Assembly (NCBI GenBank): GCA_001769505.1
Contig: MEOF01000060.1
Location: forward strand, 1 to 56,003
Origin: Bacteroidetes bacterium GWF2_33_38
GTDB taxonomy: Bacteria > Bacteroidota > Bacteroidia > Bacteroidales > GWF2-33-38
DNA length: 56,003 nt
Direction: 5' to 3'
Positions 36,006 to 44,667 of the stretch are shown here, piece after piece. Made by a program: the position numbers and the translations under genes. The notes under the pieces were generated by a model that worked only from the letters and a program-made list of their open reading frames with translations, was not told the origin of the DNA and ran no database searches. Every line of letters starts with the position of its first letter. Position 1 is the stretch's first letter.

Positions 36006-37715
36006 ATGGAAAAGCAGTGGGTAATAAAACACATTGAAACAACTCAAGAAGTTGAAAATTTAGCTTCAGAGTTAAATGTCGAAATTCCTATTGCAAAACT
36101 TCTTATTCAACGAGGCGTTAAAACATTTGACGAAGCTAAGGCTTATTTTCGCCCAAAAATTTCCGACCTCCACGATCCATACAAGATGAAAGACATGGGA
36201 GTTGCTGTCAATCGTCTTGAAAAAGCGATAAAAAACGACGAACGAATTTTGATTTATGGCGATTACGATGTAGATGGGACAACCTCAGTTGCCTTAGTTT
36301 ACAGTTTTTTGCAAGACCGGGTTTCTGAAATAAAATACTACATTCCCGACAGATACAACGAAGGATACGGCATTTCGTACAAAGCTATAGATTATGCCGA
36401 TCAACACGATTATTCGCTTGTTATTGCACTGGATTGCGGAATAAAAGCAAATGAAAAAATCGACAAAGCAAATGAGTTGGGGATTGATTTTATTATCTGC
36501 GACCATCATTATCCTGGAGATGAATTACCAAAAGCGGTTGCCGTACTCGATCCAAAACGAAAAGACTGTGAATATCCATTTAAAGAATTATCTGGCTGCG
36601 GAGTTGGGTTCAAATTTCTACATGCCTTTTGCATAAAAAACAGAATTTCGTTCGACGAATTGTACCAATACATCGATTTAGTTACAGTAAGCATAGCTTC
36701 GGATATTGTCCCCGTGATTGGTGAAAATCGAGTTATTGCACATTTTGGTTTAAAAAAACTGAATTCTGATGCAATGATTGGTCTTAAATCGATTATTCAT
36801 TTAGCAAATCTTGGTTCTGATATTACGATAAGTGATATTGTTTTCAAAATTGGTCCAAGAATTAATGCTGCCGGAAGAATAGATTCAGGCGAAAAAGCTG
36901 TCGATTTATTAATATCAGATAAAAATACCGCTGCCGATAAAATTGCAAAAATTATAAATGTATTTAACAACGATCGTAAAGATTTAGATCAAAATATTAC
37001 CGCTGAAGCCATCGAAATGATTAAGCAACTTGATGACATTGAATCGAAAAAATCTACCGTAGTATATAATCCAGATTGGCACAAAGGCGTATTGGGAATT
37101 GTTGCATCTCGTTTAATCGAAACATATTATCGCCCAACAGTTGTTCTTACAAAATCGAATGGATTTGTAACCGGTTCGGCTCGTTCAGTTGCCGGATTTG
37201 ACTTATATAAAGCGATCGAATCATGCAGCGATTTACTCGAAAACTTTGGTGGACACATGTATGCTGCAGGCTTAACCTTAAAGGAAGAGAATTTAGCTAA
37301 GTTTAAAAACCGTTTCGACGAATTTGTTTCAAAAAATATTACCGAAGTTCAGTTAACTCCTCAAATTGATATTGATGCAATAATAAATCTTGGCGATATT
37401 ACTCCAAAGTTTTATCGAATATTAAAGCAATTTCAGCCCTTTGGTCCTGAAAATATGAGTCCTGTTTTTGTAACTCGAAAAGTTTCAGATTTTGGAAGCG
37501 GAAAGCTTGTTGGAAAAGAATCGGAACATATAAAATTCGATTTAGTTGAAGAAACCGACCCTTACAAAAAATTTCCAGCTATCGGTTTTGGATTAGCAAA
37601 ATTTAAAAAAATCTTAACCAATCGACAAAGCTTTGATGTTTGTTACAGCATTGAGGAAAATGAATTTATGGGAAAAACCTCGCTTCAACTACGAATCAGA
37701 GATATCAAAGTATAA
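36006..37715 (+). CDS. recJ: Single-stranded-DNA-specific exonuclease RecJ
   Basis: The protein has 569 residues. It is a 5'-3' ssDNA exonuclease in repair and recombination. The DHH domain shows DYDVDGTTSVAL, ALDCGIKA and CDHHYPGDELP, and the DHHA1 part has FGGHMYAAGLTL. A C-terminal OB-like domain follows. It probably forms a two-gene operon with lipB. Confidence 0.95.
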   Translation: MEKQWVIKHIETTQEVENLASELNVEIPIAKLLIQRGVKTFDEAKAYFRPKISDLHDPYKMKDMGVAVNRLEKAIKNDERILIYGDYDVDGTTSVALVYSFLQDRVSEIKYYIPDRYNEGYGISYKAIDYADQHDYSLVIALDCGIKANEKIDKANELGIDFIICDHHYPGDELPKAVAVLDPKRKDCEYPFKELSGCGVGFKFLHAFCIKNRISFDELYQYIDLVTVSIASDIVPVIGENRVIAHFGLKKLNSDAMIGLKSIIHLANLGSDITISDIVFKIGPRINAAGRIDSGEKAVDLLISDKNTAADKIAKIINVFNNDRKDLDQNITAEAIEMIKQLDDIESKKSTVVYNPDWHKGVLGIVASRLIETYYRPTVVLTKSNGFVTGSARSVAGFDLYKAIESCSDLLENFGGHMYAAGLTLKEENLAKFKNRFDEFVSKNITEVQLTPQIDIDAIINLGDITPKFYRILKQFQPFGPENMSPVFVTRKVSDFGSGKLVGKESEHIKFDLVEETDPYKKFPAIGFGLAKFKKILTNRQSFDVCYSIEENEFMGKTSLQLRIRDIKV

Positions 37716-37737
37716 GCAAAATAGACTTGAAAAATTG

Positions 37738-38427
37738 TTACGGCACGAACTTATAGCCAACCCCTTTGAGTGTTTTGATGTGATTATCGCCTATTTTTTC
37801 TCTTAATTTTCGTATGTGAACATCAATGGTTCTGTCACCTACGAATGGGACATCGCCCCAAACCGATTGCATAATTTCTTCACGACTGAAAACTCGCTCA
37901 GGTTTAGAAAACAACAAGGATAATAGCTCAAATTCTTTTTTGGGAAACGACAATTCTTCTCCGTCTTTGATAACTAAAAAACGTTCTTTGTCAATCGAAA
38001 TTCCGACCATTGGAAATTCCGCATTTGTTGAATTTGTTTGATTCGACAAATTTGCTTTTCGTTTGAGCAATGCATGAACTCTCGAAATAAGCACTTTGGG
38101 TTTTATGGGTTTTATTACATAGTCGTCGGCTCCGGCATCAAAACCTGCGATTTGCGAATAATCTTCGCCACGAGCTGTCAAAAAAATAACGAGCGTATTT
38201 TTTAAATCGTCGGTATTACGAATTGCTTCGCAGGTCTCGATTCCGTCCATCTCAGGCATCATTACATCAAGAATGATTAAATCGGGCTTTATTTCTTTTG
38301 CCAATTTCAACCCATCTTTTCCGTTAGAAGCCGTAAATACTTCAAAATCTGATTTTTTTAGATTAAATCCAAGGAATTCCAATACATCTTCCTCGTCATC
38401 AATCAATAATATTTTTTCCTTATTCAT
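37738..38427 (-). CDS. OmpR/PhoB-family response regulator
   Basis: The protein has 229 residues. The receiver domain holds the acidic pair DDEED, phospho-acceptor Asp54 in LILDVMMPEMDG, the TARG switch Thr and Lys in DDYVIKPIKP. A winged-helix DNA-binding domain follows (FSREEIMQSVWG, RTIDVHIRKLREKIG, TLKGVGYKF). No histidine kinase lies nearby, so its partner is elsewhere. It converges with recJ, 22 bases between stops. Confidence 0.93.
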   Translation of the reverse strand: MNKEKILLIDDEEDVLEFLGFNLKKSDFEVFTASNGKDGLKLAKEIKPDLIILDVMMPEMDGIETCEAIRNTDDLKNTLVIFLTARGEDYSQIAGFDAGADDYVIKPIKPKVLISRVHALLKRKANLSNQTNSTNAEFPMVGISIDKERFLVIKDGEELSFPKKEFELLSLLFSKPERVFSREEIMQSVWGDVPFVGDRTIDVHIRKLREKIGDNHIKTLKGVGYKFVP

Positions 38428-38430
38428 AGT

Positions 38431-38460
38431 AAAAGAAAAAGGCTGTTTTTTACAACAGCC
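38431..38460 (-). terminator. Rho-independent terminator after the aldolase gene
   Basis: On the minus strand GGCTGTT / AACAGCC enclose a short A-rich loop (38,441-38,460) and are followed by TTTTTCTTTT. It lies 13 bases after the aldolase stop and just before the response regulator's ATG, so the regulator must be transcribed from its own promoter or by read-through. Confidence 0.85.
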
Positions 38461-38473
38461 AATGTATAAATAT

Positions 38474-39130
38474 TTATCCGTTTACTTTTTTGTAGTCGGC
38501 TATAAATTGAGCAATTCCTATATCGGTCAAAGGATGATTTAACAAACCCAATATTGCACTTAATGGGCAGGTTGCTACGTCGGCACCAACTTCCATACAT
38601 TTTACAATGTGCATTGTATGTCGAATTGAAGCGGCAATAACTTGTGTTTCGAATTCGTAATAATTGTAAACATCAATAATACGCTCAACAAGTTCAACTC
38701 CATCGGTTGAATTATCGTCTAAACGACCAACAAAAGGCGAGACATAAGTTGCTCCCGCTTTAGCCGCCAAAAGAGCTTGTCCAACCGAAAAAACTAAGGT
38801 GCAATTTGTTTTGATTCCATTGTCAGTAAAATACTTTATTGCTTTAATTCCGTCTTTTGTAACTGGAACTTTTACAACAATTTGTGGATGTAAAGCAGCT
38901 AATTTTTTACCCTCTTTAATCATTCCTTCGAAATCGGTTGAAATAACTTCGGCACTAACATCACCATCAACAATATTGCAAATATTAACATAATGTTGCA
39001 GAATGTTTTTTTGCCCTTTGATTCCTTCTTTTGCCATTAACGAAGGGTTCGTTGTAACGCCGTCTAATATTCCTAATTCTTGTGCTTCTTTTATTTGAGC
39101 AAGATTGGCTGTGTCGATAAAAAATTTCAT
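38474..39130 (-). CDS. fsa: Fructose-6-phosphate aldolase / transaldolase-like (TalC/FSA family)
   Basis: The protein has 218 residues, the short form of the family. It uses a Schiff-base lysine, Lys87 in [10 protein letters not shown]. The N-terminus [16 protein letters not shown] and [14 protein letters not shown] are typical. Such proteins act as fructose-6-phosphate aldolases or as small transaldolases in the pentose phosphate pathway; sequence alone does not decide between them. A TATCTTTA near-match to a -7 box lies about 31 bases upstream (39,162-39,169). Confidence 0.92.
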   Translation of the reverse strand: MKFFIDTANLAQIKEAQELGILDGVTTNPSLMAKEGIKGQKNILQHYVNICNIVDGDVSAEVISTDFEGMIKEGKKLAALHPQIVVKVPVTKDGIKAIKYFTDNGIKTNCTLVFSVGQALLAAKAGATYVSPFVGRLDDNSTDGVELVERIIDVYNYYEFETQVIAASIRHTMHIVKCMEVGADVATCPLSAILGLLNHPLTDIGIAQFIADYKKVNG

Positions 39131-39395
39131 CTGTTTATATTTTTATGTGTGTTTTCTTGTGTAAAGATATAAAATAGTATCCGTGTTAACGACAAATTAA
39201 GAAAAAATAATGTAGTTTTTCGGTCTTGTTTGTTTTCTTGTCAGTTTAACAAAAACCAAGTACAGTAAAAAATGTTTTTTGCTTATATGAATTGAATGTT
39301 AGAATTTAATACTTGAATCTATGTATTTTACGGAACTACTTAATCGATTATTAATTTTGTAAAATTTGTAATGTCTTGATTTTTCAAGAATCAAG

Positions 39396-40619
39396 CTATG
39401 ATATTCCGAACATTTTTTTAACACGAATAATCGCTTCAACAAATAAATCTATTTCTTCAATTGTATTGTAAAAACACATCGAAGCACGAACAGTTCCCTG
39501 AATATTAAATCGTTGCATAATTGGCTCTGTGCAATGCGTTCCAGTACGGACAGCAATTCCAAGTTTATCCAAAATCATTCCAGTGTCGTAGTGATGAACG
39601 GTGTTTACTAAAAAAGAAATAACACTTGCTTTGTGCTCCGATGTTCCATAAATCGTAAGATTTTCGATTCCTGCTAACTTTTTGTTAGCGTACTGTAACA
39701 ATTTTGCTTCGTAATTTGCAATATTTTCGATTCCAAGACTTTGAATGTATTCAATCGCTGTTCCAAGTCCGACTGCTCCCGTATAATTGGTTGTTCCAGC
39801 CTCGAACTTAAATGGCAGACGATTGTAAATAGTTTTTTCGAACGTAACTGATTTTACCATGTCTCCCCCACCCTGATACGGAGGCATTTCTTCTAAATAT
39901 TTTTCTTTCCCGTACAAAACTCCTATTCCGTTTGGACCGTAAACTTTATGTCCTGAAAATGCGAAAAAATCACAATCCAATTCTTGAACGTCAATTATTG
40001 TATGTTGAATGCTTTGAGCTCCATCGATTAATACAGGAATATTATGTTCGTGAGCTTTTGCAATAATTTCTTTAATTGGGTTGATTGTCCCAAGCGAGTT
40101 TGAAATATGATTTACAGCAACAATTTTTGTTTTATCGGAAAGCAATTTTTCGTATTCTTCGAATATAATTTCGCCTTTATCGTTGATTGGAATTACTTTT
40201 AAAATCGCATTTTTACGTTCACAAAGCATCTGCCAAGGAACAATATTAGCATGATGTTCAAGGGCAGAAATTAAAATTTCATCACCTTCGCTTATATATT
40301 TTTCTCCAAACGAAAAAGCCAATGCGTTAATCGAGCCGGTTGTTCCTGAGGTGAAAATAATTTCGTGATTGTATTTTGCATTGATAAAATTTTTGACAAT
40401 CGCACGAGCATTCTCGTATGATTCGGTCATTTTTCCACTCAAATAATGTACTCCTCGATGAATATTACTATTTTCTTTGGTAAATATTTCAACCATTCGA
40501 TCGATTACAATTTGAGGTTTTTGAGTCGTTGCTCCATTATCAAAATACACAAAAGGCTTGTTGTAAATCTTTTGATTTAAAATTGGGAAGTCGGCTCTTA
40601 TTTTATTAATGTCAAACAT
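39396..40619 (-). CDS. sufS: Cysteine desulfurase SufS
   Basis: The protein has 407 residues. It is a PLP enzyme that releases sulfur from cysteine for Fe-S cluster assembly. The PLP lysine is in FAFSGHKVYGPNGIG and the active cysteine in VRTGTHCTEPIM, as in the group II SufS branch. It is the last suf gene in this cluster, separated from sufD by the RAYT gene. A weak hairpin (39,375-39,395, CTTGATT arms) follows its stop. Confidence 0.94.
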   Translation of the reverse strand: MFDINKIRADFPILNQKIYNKPFVYFDNGATTQKPQIVIDRMVEIFTKENSNIHRGVHYLSGKMTESYENARAIVKNFINAKYNHEIIFTSGTTGSINALAFSFGEKYISEGDEILISALEHHANIVPWQMLCERKNAILKVIPINDKGEIIFEEYEKLLSDKTKIVAVNHISNSLGTINPIKEIIAKAHEHNIPVLIDGAQSIQHTIIDVQELDCDFFAFSGHKVYGPNGIGVLYGKEKYLEEMPPYQGGGDMVKSVTFEKTIYNRLPFKFEAGTTNYTGAVGLGTAIEYIQSLGIENIANYEAKLLQYANKKLAGIENLTIYGTSEHKASVISFLVNTVHHYDTGMILDKLGIAVRTGTHCTEPIMQRFNIQGTVRASMCFYNTIEEIDLFVEAIIRVKKMFGIS

Positions 40620-40696
40620 ACTTATATTGCTATATTTAAAATATCAAAACTCTGATTTCGGTAAAACTTATACTCTCATCTTCTTTCTAGATTTAA

Positions 40697-41296
40697 CTAA
40701 TACAATAACTCCATTTCCTGAGCAAATTTAGTTATACTCTTTTCTTTATGAAATGCTACAAAGTTATCCTTATCGTCAAATAATTCTATTACAAATTCCT
40801 TATCTAATTTAGTTGGCTTACTATCTATAAAAGCATTATATGAGCTGTATTTCCATTCATCAATTTCATCAGCTAAATTATGCAGAACAGGGTTTTGATG
40901 TATATAATTTATTGTATTTTGAAGATACGATTCTAAATTGATTTTTTTACGATTAAATCTTGGTATAAACAAGCTTCCTTTGCGATTGAATTTTTTGTTG
41001 TAGGACTTGGTATATGAATTAAATAAATTGCTAAATTGTTTGCTATAGAAACCTTCAAGGTTTTTAAAACCTTGAAGGTTTGTGATTGGCACTTGCTTCA
41101 TTTGCACCAAAAAATGAAAATGATTAGGCATTAAACAATAAGCTAATGTTTTAGCAATTGGGGTAATGTGTAAGTCGTATTGGCGTAAAAAATAAAAATA
41201 GTTTTCATCACTGCGAAACAATTGCTCACAACCATTTGCCCGATTGTAAATATGGTAAAAACTTTCGGGCTCTAATATGGATTTATAGTTTTGCAT
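40697..41296 (-). CDS. REP-associated tyrosine transposase-like protein (RAYT, Y1_Tnp)
   Basis: The protein has 199 residues. The start SFYHIYNRANGCEQLFRSDE, the HUH-type metal site CLMPNHFHFLV and the Tyr-bearing YIHQNPV helix identify the Y1 transposase / RAYT family, single-strand DNA nucleases that act on short palindromic REP sequences. It lies in sense orientation between sufD (64 bases) and sufS (77 bases), so it is probably transcribed with them. The segment NLQGFKNLEGF is encoded by a palindrome and looks like an insertion relative to the family. No terminal IS ends are visible; RAYTs are usually single domesticated genes. Confidence 0.88.
   Translation of the reverse strand: MQNYKSILEPESFYHIYNRANGCEQLFRSDENYFYFLRQYDLHITPIAKTLAYCLMPNHFHFLVQMKQVPITNLQGFKNLEGFYSKQFSNLFNSYTKSYNKKFNRKGSLFIPRFNRKKINLESYLQNTINYIHQNPVLHNLADEIDEWKYSSYNAFIDSKPTKLDKEFVIELFDDKDNFVAFHKEKSITKFAQEMELLY
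41049..41081. repeat. 33-base near-perfect palindrome inside the RAYT gene
   Basis: A 16-bp arm (AAACCTTCAAGGTTTT) meets its exact complement across a single central base. It is in frame, encoding NLQGFKNLEGF on the minus strand. It has the look of a mobile palindromic repeat that has entered a coding region. Confidence 0.85.
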
Positions 41297-41360
41297 TTAG
41301 CAATTTTAATCGTTTATTATTTTTACAATTAATCCGTTTGATGAATTGTAATATAGAAAG

Positions 41361-42701
41361 TTAACAACAATTAATCACACAATTACTGCATCGAGAAAGT
41401 TCACCTCGAAGTCGTTTTGCAACCATATCGTCAATTCGTTCACGGATACCATCAACTTTTATTTCTTTTATTACTTCGTAAGCAAAACCAAACATCAGCA
41501 ACATTCTTGCTTCTTTTTCAGAAATTCCGCGCGAACGCATATAAAACATTGCATTTTCGTCGAGCCGTCCAACGGTTGCTCCGTGACTGCATTTTACATC
41601 GTCGGCATAAATTTCAAGTTGCGGTTTGGTATTTATTTTTGCATCGTTGGTTAACAAAATATTGTTGTTTCGTTGAAAAGCTACAGTATTTTGAGCATCT
41701 TGCTTTACCAATATTCTTCCATTAAAAGCTCCTGTTGCCGTATCGTCAAGAATTCCTTTAAATAGCTGATTGCTTCTACAATTTGGTTTTGAATGTTCGA
41801 TATTTACATAATTATCGATATGCTGGAATCTATCGGTTAAATAAAGTCCATACAAATTATTTTCGCAATGTTCGTCATCCATTATTACGTTCACATTATT
41901 TCGGACTAAGCCGCCATGCAAAGTAAATAACCCAGCTGAGACTACACTATGTTTTTTTTGTTTTATAAACACTGATGAGATATTTGAAGCCCCATTGTGC
42001 TGATTTTGCAAATTATAAAAATCGAAAATAGCATTTTCTTCGGCAAAAATTTCCGTTACCGAGTTTGATAAAAATTTGTTCGCAGATAAAGTATGGTCGC
42101 AAACAACCAATTTTACCTGACTATTTTCTTCAATAATGAATAAATTTCGTGGACTAACCGATAAATCTTCTTTTCCCGAGAGAATATTAATTAGTTGAAT
42201 GGGGTGCTCAACAATTAAGTTTTTAGGAACATAAACAAAAAACCCATCAATGGAGAGCAAGGTGTTTAACGAGCTAACAACGTCGTTATTATTAATTGAT
42301 TTAGAAAAATATTTTTGAAATATTTCAGGATATTTTATCGATGCTTCTTTCAAACTTCCTATGATTAAACCATTCTCGTGAACGGTTAATTTTTCTTGCT
42401 CAGCATACTTTCCGTTTATAACAGAAATTGTTTCGGTATTTAAGTTTGGAACATCGCAATGAAAAACATCGTCTAAACTGAACTTATAGCTTGAATCCTT
42501 TAAATCGAACAGATATGAATTATTAAATTCATTTTTGATGAAAGTATGCTTATATCGCTCGTCCTTTTTTTCAGGAAATCCTTTTGTTAAAAAATCACCT
42601 AAAGCTGCCTTTCTTATTTCACTTACTCCTTGAATTGAGTTTGAAATTGATGAAAGATTTTCTTTGTAAATCTGATGATATTTTTCGATTAATTCTTCCA
42701 T
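41361..42701 (-). CDS. sufD: Fe-S cluster assembly protein SufD
   Basis: The protein has 446 residues from the ATG at 42701 (MEELIEKYHQIY); a 13-codon upstream extension is possible but looks non-conserved. It is part of the SufBCD scaffold. The beta-helix core and the C-terminal block CSHGATVGRLDENAMFYMRS and RGISEKEARMLLMFGF are diagnostic. The assignment to SufD and not SufB rests on length and on the context after sufC. Confidence 0.93.
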   Translation of the reverse strand: MEELIEKYHQIYKENLSSISNSIQGVSEIRKAALGDFLTKGFPEKKDERYKHTFIKNEFNNSYLFDLKDSSYKFSLDDVFHCDVPNLNTETISVINGKYAEQEKLTVHENGLIIGSLKEASIKYPEIFQKYFSKSINNNDVVSSLNTLLSIDGFFVYVPKNLIVEHPIQLINILSGKEDLSVSPRNLFIIEENSQVKLVVCDHTLSANKFLSNSVTEIFAEENAIFDFYNLQNQHNGASNISSVFIKQKKHSVVSAGLFTLHGGLVRNNVNVIMDDEHCENNLYGLYLTDRFQHIDNYVNIEHSKPNCRSNQLFKGILDDTATGAFNGRILVKQDAQNTVAFQRNNNILLTNDAKINTKPQLEIYADDVKCSHGATVGRLDENAMFYMRSRGISEKEARMLLMFGFAYEVIKEIKVDGIRERIDDMVAKRLRGELSRCSNCVINCC

Positions 42702-42765
42702 TTTGGTAGTTTGTAAAGTTGAATGATTTATAATTTTCAAATTAGCACATTATCAAATTGATAAA

Positions 42766-43518
42766 TTATTCTTCTAATTCTTTTTTTATCCAGTCGTATC
42801 CTTTTTCTTCGAGTTCCAATGCAAGTTCTTTTCCGCTGGTCTTTACAATTCGTCCTTGATATAAAACATGGACAACATCTGGCACAATATAGTCGAGTAA
42901 TCGTTGATAATGTGTAATCACAATGCTTGCTGTTTCAGTCGATTTAAGTTTATTAACTCCATTTGCGACAATTCGTAAAGCATCTATATCCAAACCCGAA
43001 TCGGTTTCGTCAAGTATCGACAATTTGGGCTCTAACATAGCCATTTGAAGAATTTCGTTTTTCTTTTTCTCGCCACCCGAAAAACCTTCGTTAACCGAAC
43101 GACTAATAAGCTTTGGGTCTATCTCGACAAGTTCTGATTTCTTTCGAATAATTTTCAAAAATTCAGACGCAGAATACGGCTCCAATCCTTGATGTTTTCG
43201 TTTTTCATTCAAAGCTGTTTTCATAAAATTTACCATGCTTACACCTGGAATCTCAATAGGATATTGAAAACCAAGAAATATACCTTCTCTAGCTCTTTCT
43301 TCGGGAGACATTTCGAGTAAATTTTTACCGTTGAACGAAATTTTTCCTTCGGTTACCGTAAAAAGCTCTCTGCCTGCTAATACCGAAGCCAACGTACTTT
43401 TTCCCGATCCGTTTGGTCCCATAATTGCGTGAACTTCGCCAGCCTTAACTTCAAGGTTTATCCCTCGAAGAATTTCTTTTCCGTCGATATTTGCATGTAA
43501 ATTTTCAATCTTAAGCAT
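42766..43518 (-). CDS. sufC: Fe-S cluster assembly ATPase SufC
   Basis: The protein has 250 residues, an ABC-type ATPase of the SufBCD scaffold. Walker A is GPNGSGKST, the signature is GFSGGEKKKNEILQMAML, and Walker B is LSILDETDSGLDIDA. The first gene of the operon here: the usual sufB does not precede it and it has its own promoter box. Confidence 0.95.
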   Translation of the reverse strand: MLKIENLHANIDGKEILRGINLEVKAGEVHAIMGPNGSGKSTLASVLAGRELFTVTEGKISFNGKNLLEMSPEERAREGIFLGFQYPIEIPGVSMVNFMKTALNEKRKHQGLEPYSASEFLKIIRKKSELVEIDPKLISRSVNEGFSGGEKKKNEILQMAMLEPKLSILDETDSGLDIDALRIVANGVNKLKSTETASIVITHYQRLLDYIVPDVVHVLYQGRIVKTSGKELALELEEKGYDWIKKELEE

Positions 43519-43547
43519 ATCTTATATTGATTTAATCTAAATAAGGA

Positions 43548-43555
43548 CAAAGATA
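43548..43555 (-). promoter_or_regulatory. -7 box (TATCTTTG) upstream of sufC
   Basis: An exact TAnnTTTG on the minus strand, 30 bases before the sufC ATG. It suggests the operon starts at sufC. Confidence 0.45.
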
Positions 43556-43699
43556 TAAAGAAATTCATAAATAGAAAAGGAAAGCCGAGATAAAGAAAGG
43601 CGATAGCTAGAAAAAATAGTGATAATAAAAAAGATAAAACGAATTTCATCTCTATAAACTTTACAACCTTATTTTTTTTGCTTCACTTCACAAAGGCAA

Positions 43700-43775
43700 A
43701 GATTTCTCGTCGTTTCACTTTCCTCGAAATGAATAGCCACTCACTGATTGTCATTTCAAACGCAGGGTTAAATCT
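43700..43775. repeat. REP-like inverted pair upstream of the toxin-antitoxin genes
   Basis: AGATTTCTC ... CGAAATGA is followed by GATTGTCATTTC ... AAATCT, two related units in opposite orientation. The 34-base core at 43,724-43,757 recurs at 44,473-44,506 with about three mismatches, on the other side of the toxin-antitoxin pair. The rest of the 317-base gap (43,519-43,835) holds promoters but no gene. Confidence 0.7.
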
Positions 43776-43810
43776 CTACAAAAAAAATTTATTTTTAAAT
43801 CAAATTGAAT

Positions 43811-43818
43811 TATATTTG
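43811..43818 (+). promoter_or_regulatory. -7 box (TATATTTG) of the toxin-antitoxin operon
   Basis: An exact TAnnTTTG, 18 bases before the antitoxin ATG. Probably the autoregulated promoter of the pair. Confidence 0.5.
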
Positions 43819-43835
43819 TACTAAATAAGTCTGTT

Positions 43836-44060
43836 ATGAAGCAAATTGTTTTAAATATTCCCGACAGTAAGTATAATTTTTTTTTAAAAGTTATTGAAAA
43901 TTTCAATTTCGTTAAGATTGCCGAAGAAAAAGAAATAAAGTCGGATCGTAAACACAAAAATATTATCACAGATTTAAAACAATCATTTCACGAAATTGAA
44001 CTACACGAAAAAGGTAAAATTAAACTTAAATCAATTGACGAGTTGATAAATGAGTTATAA
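43836..44060 (+). CDS. Antitoxin of a type II toxin-antitoxin pair
   Basis: The protein has 74 residues: a short N-terminal strand (MKQIVLNIPDSKYNFFLKVI) then charged helices (IITDLKQSFHEIELHEKG), as in small Bacteroidota antitoxins that precede RelE/ParE toxins. The assignment rests mainly on size and on the 11-base overlap with the toxin gene. Confidence 0.78.
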   Translation: MKQIVLNIPDSKYNFFLKVIENFNFVKIAEEKEIKSDRKHKNIITDLKQSFHEIELHEKGKIKLKSIDELINEL

Positions 44061-44382
44061 TATTTACACAACAAGTTCTTTTGAAAAAGAATTAAAAAAC
44101 TTATCTAAAAAATATCGTTCTATAAAAGAGGATATTTTATCCCTATCAAAATCATTAAAAAATAATCCATTACAAGGAATTTCACTTGGAAAAGATTGCT
44201 ACAAAGTTAGAATGGCAATTACTTCAAAAAATACTGGAAAATCGAGTGGTGCAAGGGTAATTACTTGTGTGAAAATTGTAAATAAAAACATTTATTTACT
44301 GTCAATTTTTGATAAATCTGAAAAAGAAAATATTTCTGACGAAGGACTAACAAAAATCATCAAAAGTTCAGAATTAATTTAA
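44050..44382 (+). CDS. RelE/ParE-superfamily toxin
   Basis: The protein has 110 residues. The N-terminus YTTSSFEKELKNLSKKYRSI, the central CYKVRMAI and the C-terminal VKIVNKNIYLLSIFDKSEKE follow the RelE/ParE/HigB fold pattern. Such toxins either cleave mRNA on the ribosome or poison gyrase; sequence does not say which. It overlaps the antitoxin, and REP-like repeats bracket the pair. Confidence 0.82.
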   Translation: MSYNIYTTSSFEKELKNLSKKYRSIKEDILSLSKSLKNNPLQGISLGKDCYKVRMAITSKNTGKSSGARVITCVKIVNKNIYLLSIFDKSEKENISDEGLTKIIKSSELI

Positions 44383-44472
44383 AAATTGCATATTTTCCAA
44401 TGTCATTTCAACCGCTTGAATAAATATAATTTCTTTAAAATTCAACAGAATTCTCAATCACCTTCGCTCATT

Positions 44473-44574
44473 TCGAAATGAACAGCCACTCTCCGATTGT
44501 CATTTCGAGTTTCCTGCGAGAAATCTACAATCATTTGAATAAAAAAGATTCCTCACAAGGAAGTTCGGAATGAC
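44473..44574. repeat. REP-like elements after the toxin gene, with a 29-base inverted pair
   Basis: It holds the direct-repeat core 44,473-44,506. GTCATTTCGAGTTTCCTGCG...AAATCT (44,499-44,526) is mirrored by AGATTCCTCACAAGGAAG...GGAATGAC (44,546-44,574), a BIME-like hairpin with a ~19-base loop. It could also terminate the toxin transcript. A TTTATGAACTTT-type repeat follows at 44,590-44,625. Confidence 0.7.
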
Positions 44575-44654
44575 CAAAAAACACGTTAAACACTTTATGA
44601 ACTTTTTACTTTACGAACTTTACAAAATTTAACTTTATATAAGTTCAAAAAAAT

Positions 44655-44662
44655 TATCTTTG
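44655..44662 (+). promoter_or_regulatory. -7 box (TATCTTTG) directly before the head-GIN gene
   Basis: An exact TAnnTTTG ending five bases before the ATG, implying a transcript with almost no leader. Confidence 0.45.
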
Positions 44663-44667
44663 TGTAG

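Noticed and set aside
37738-38427. A local two-component system
   Set aside because: No histidine kinase gene is adjacent; the regulator is an orphan in this window.
40697-41296. A complete insertion sequence around the Y1 transposase gene
   Set aside because: No IS-type ends, second gene or target duplication are visible; size and context fit a single RAYT gene.
44383-44667. A small gene between the toxin and the head-GIN lipoprotein
   Set aside because: The stretch is made of REP-like and TTTATGAAC-type repeats plus a promoter, with no protein-like open frame.
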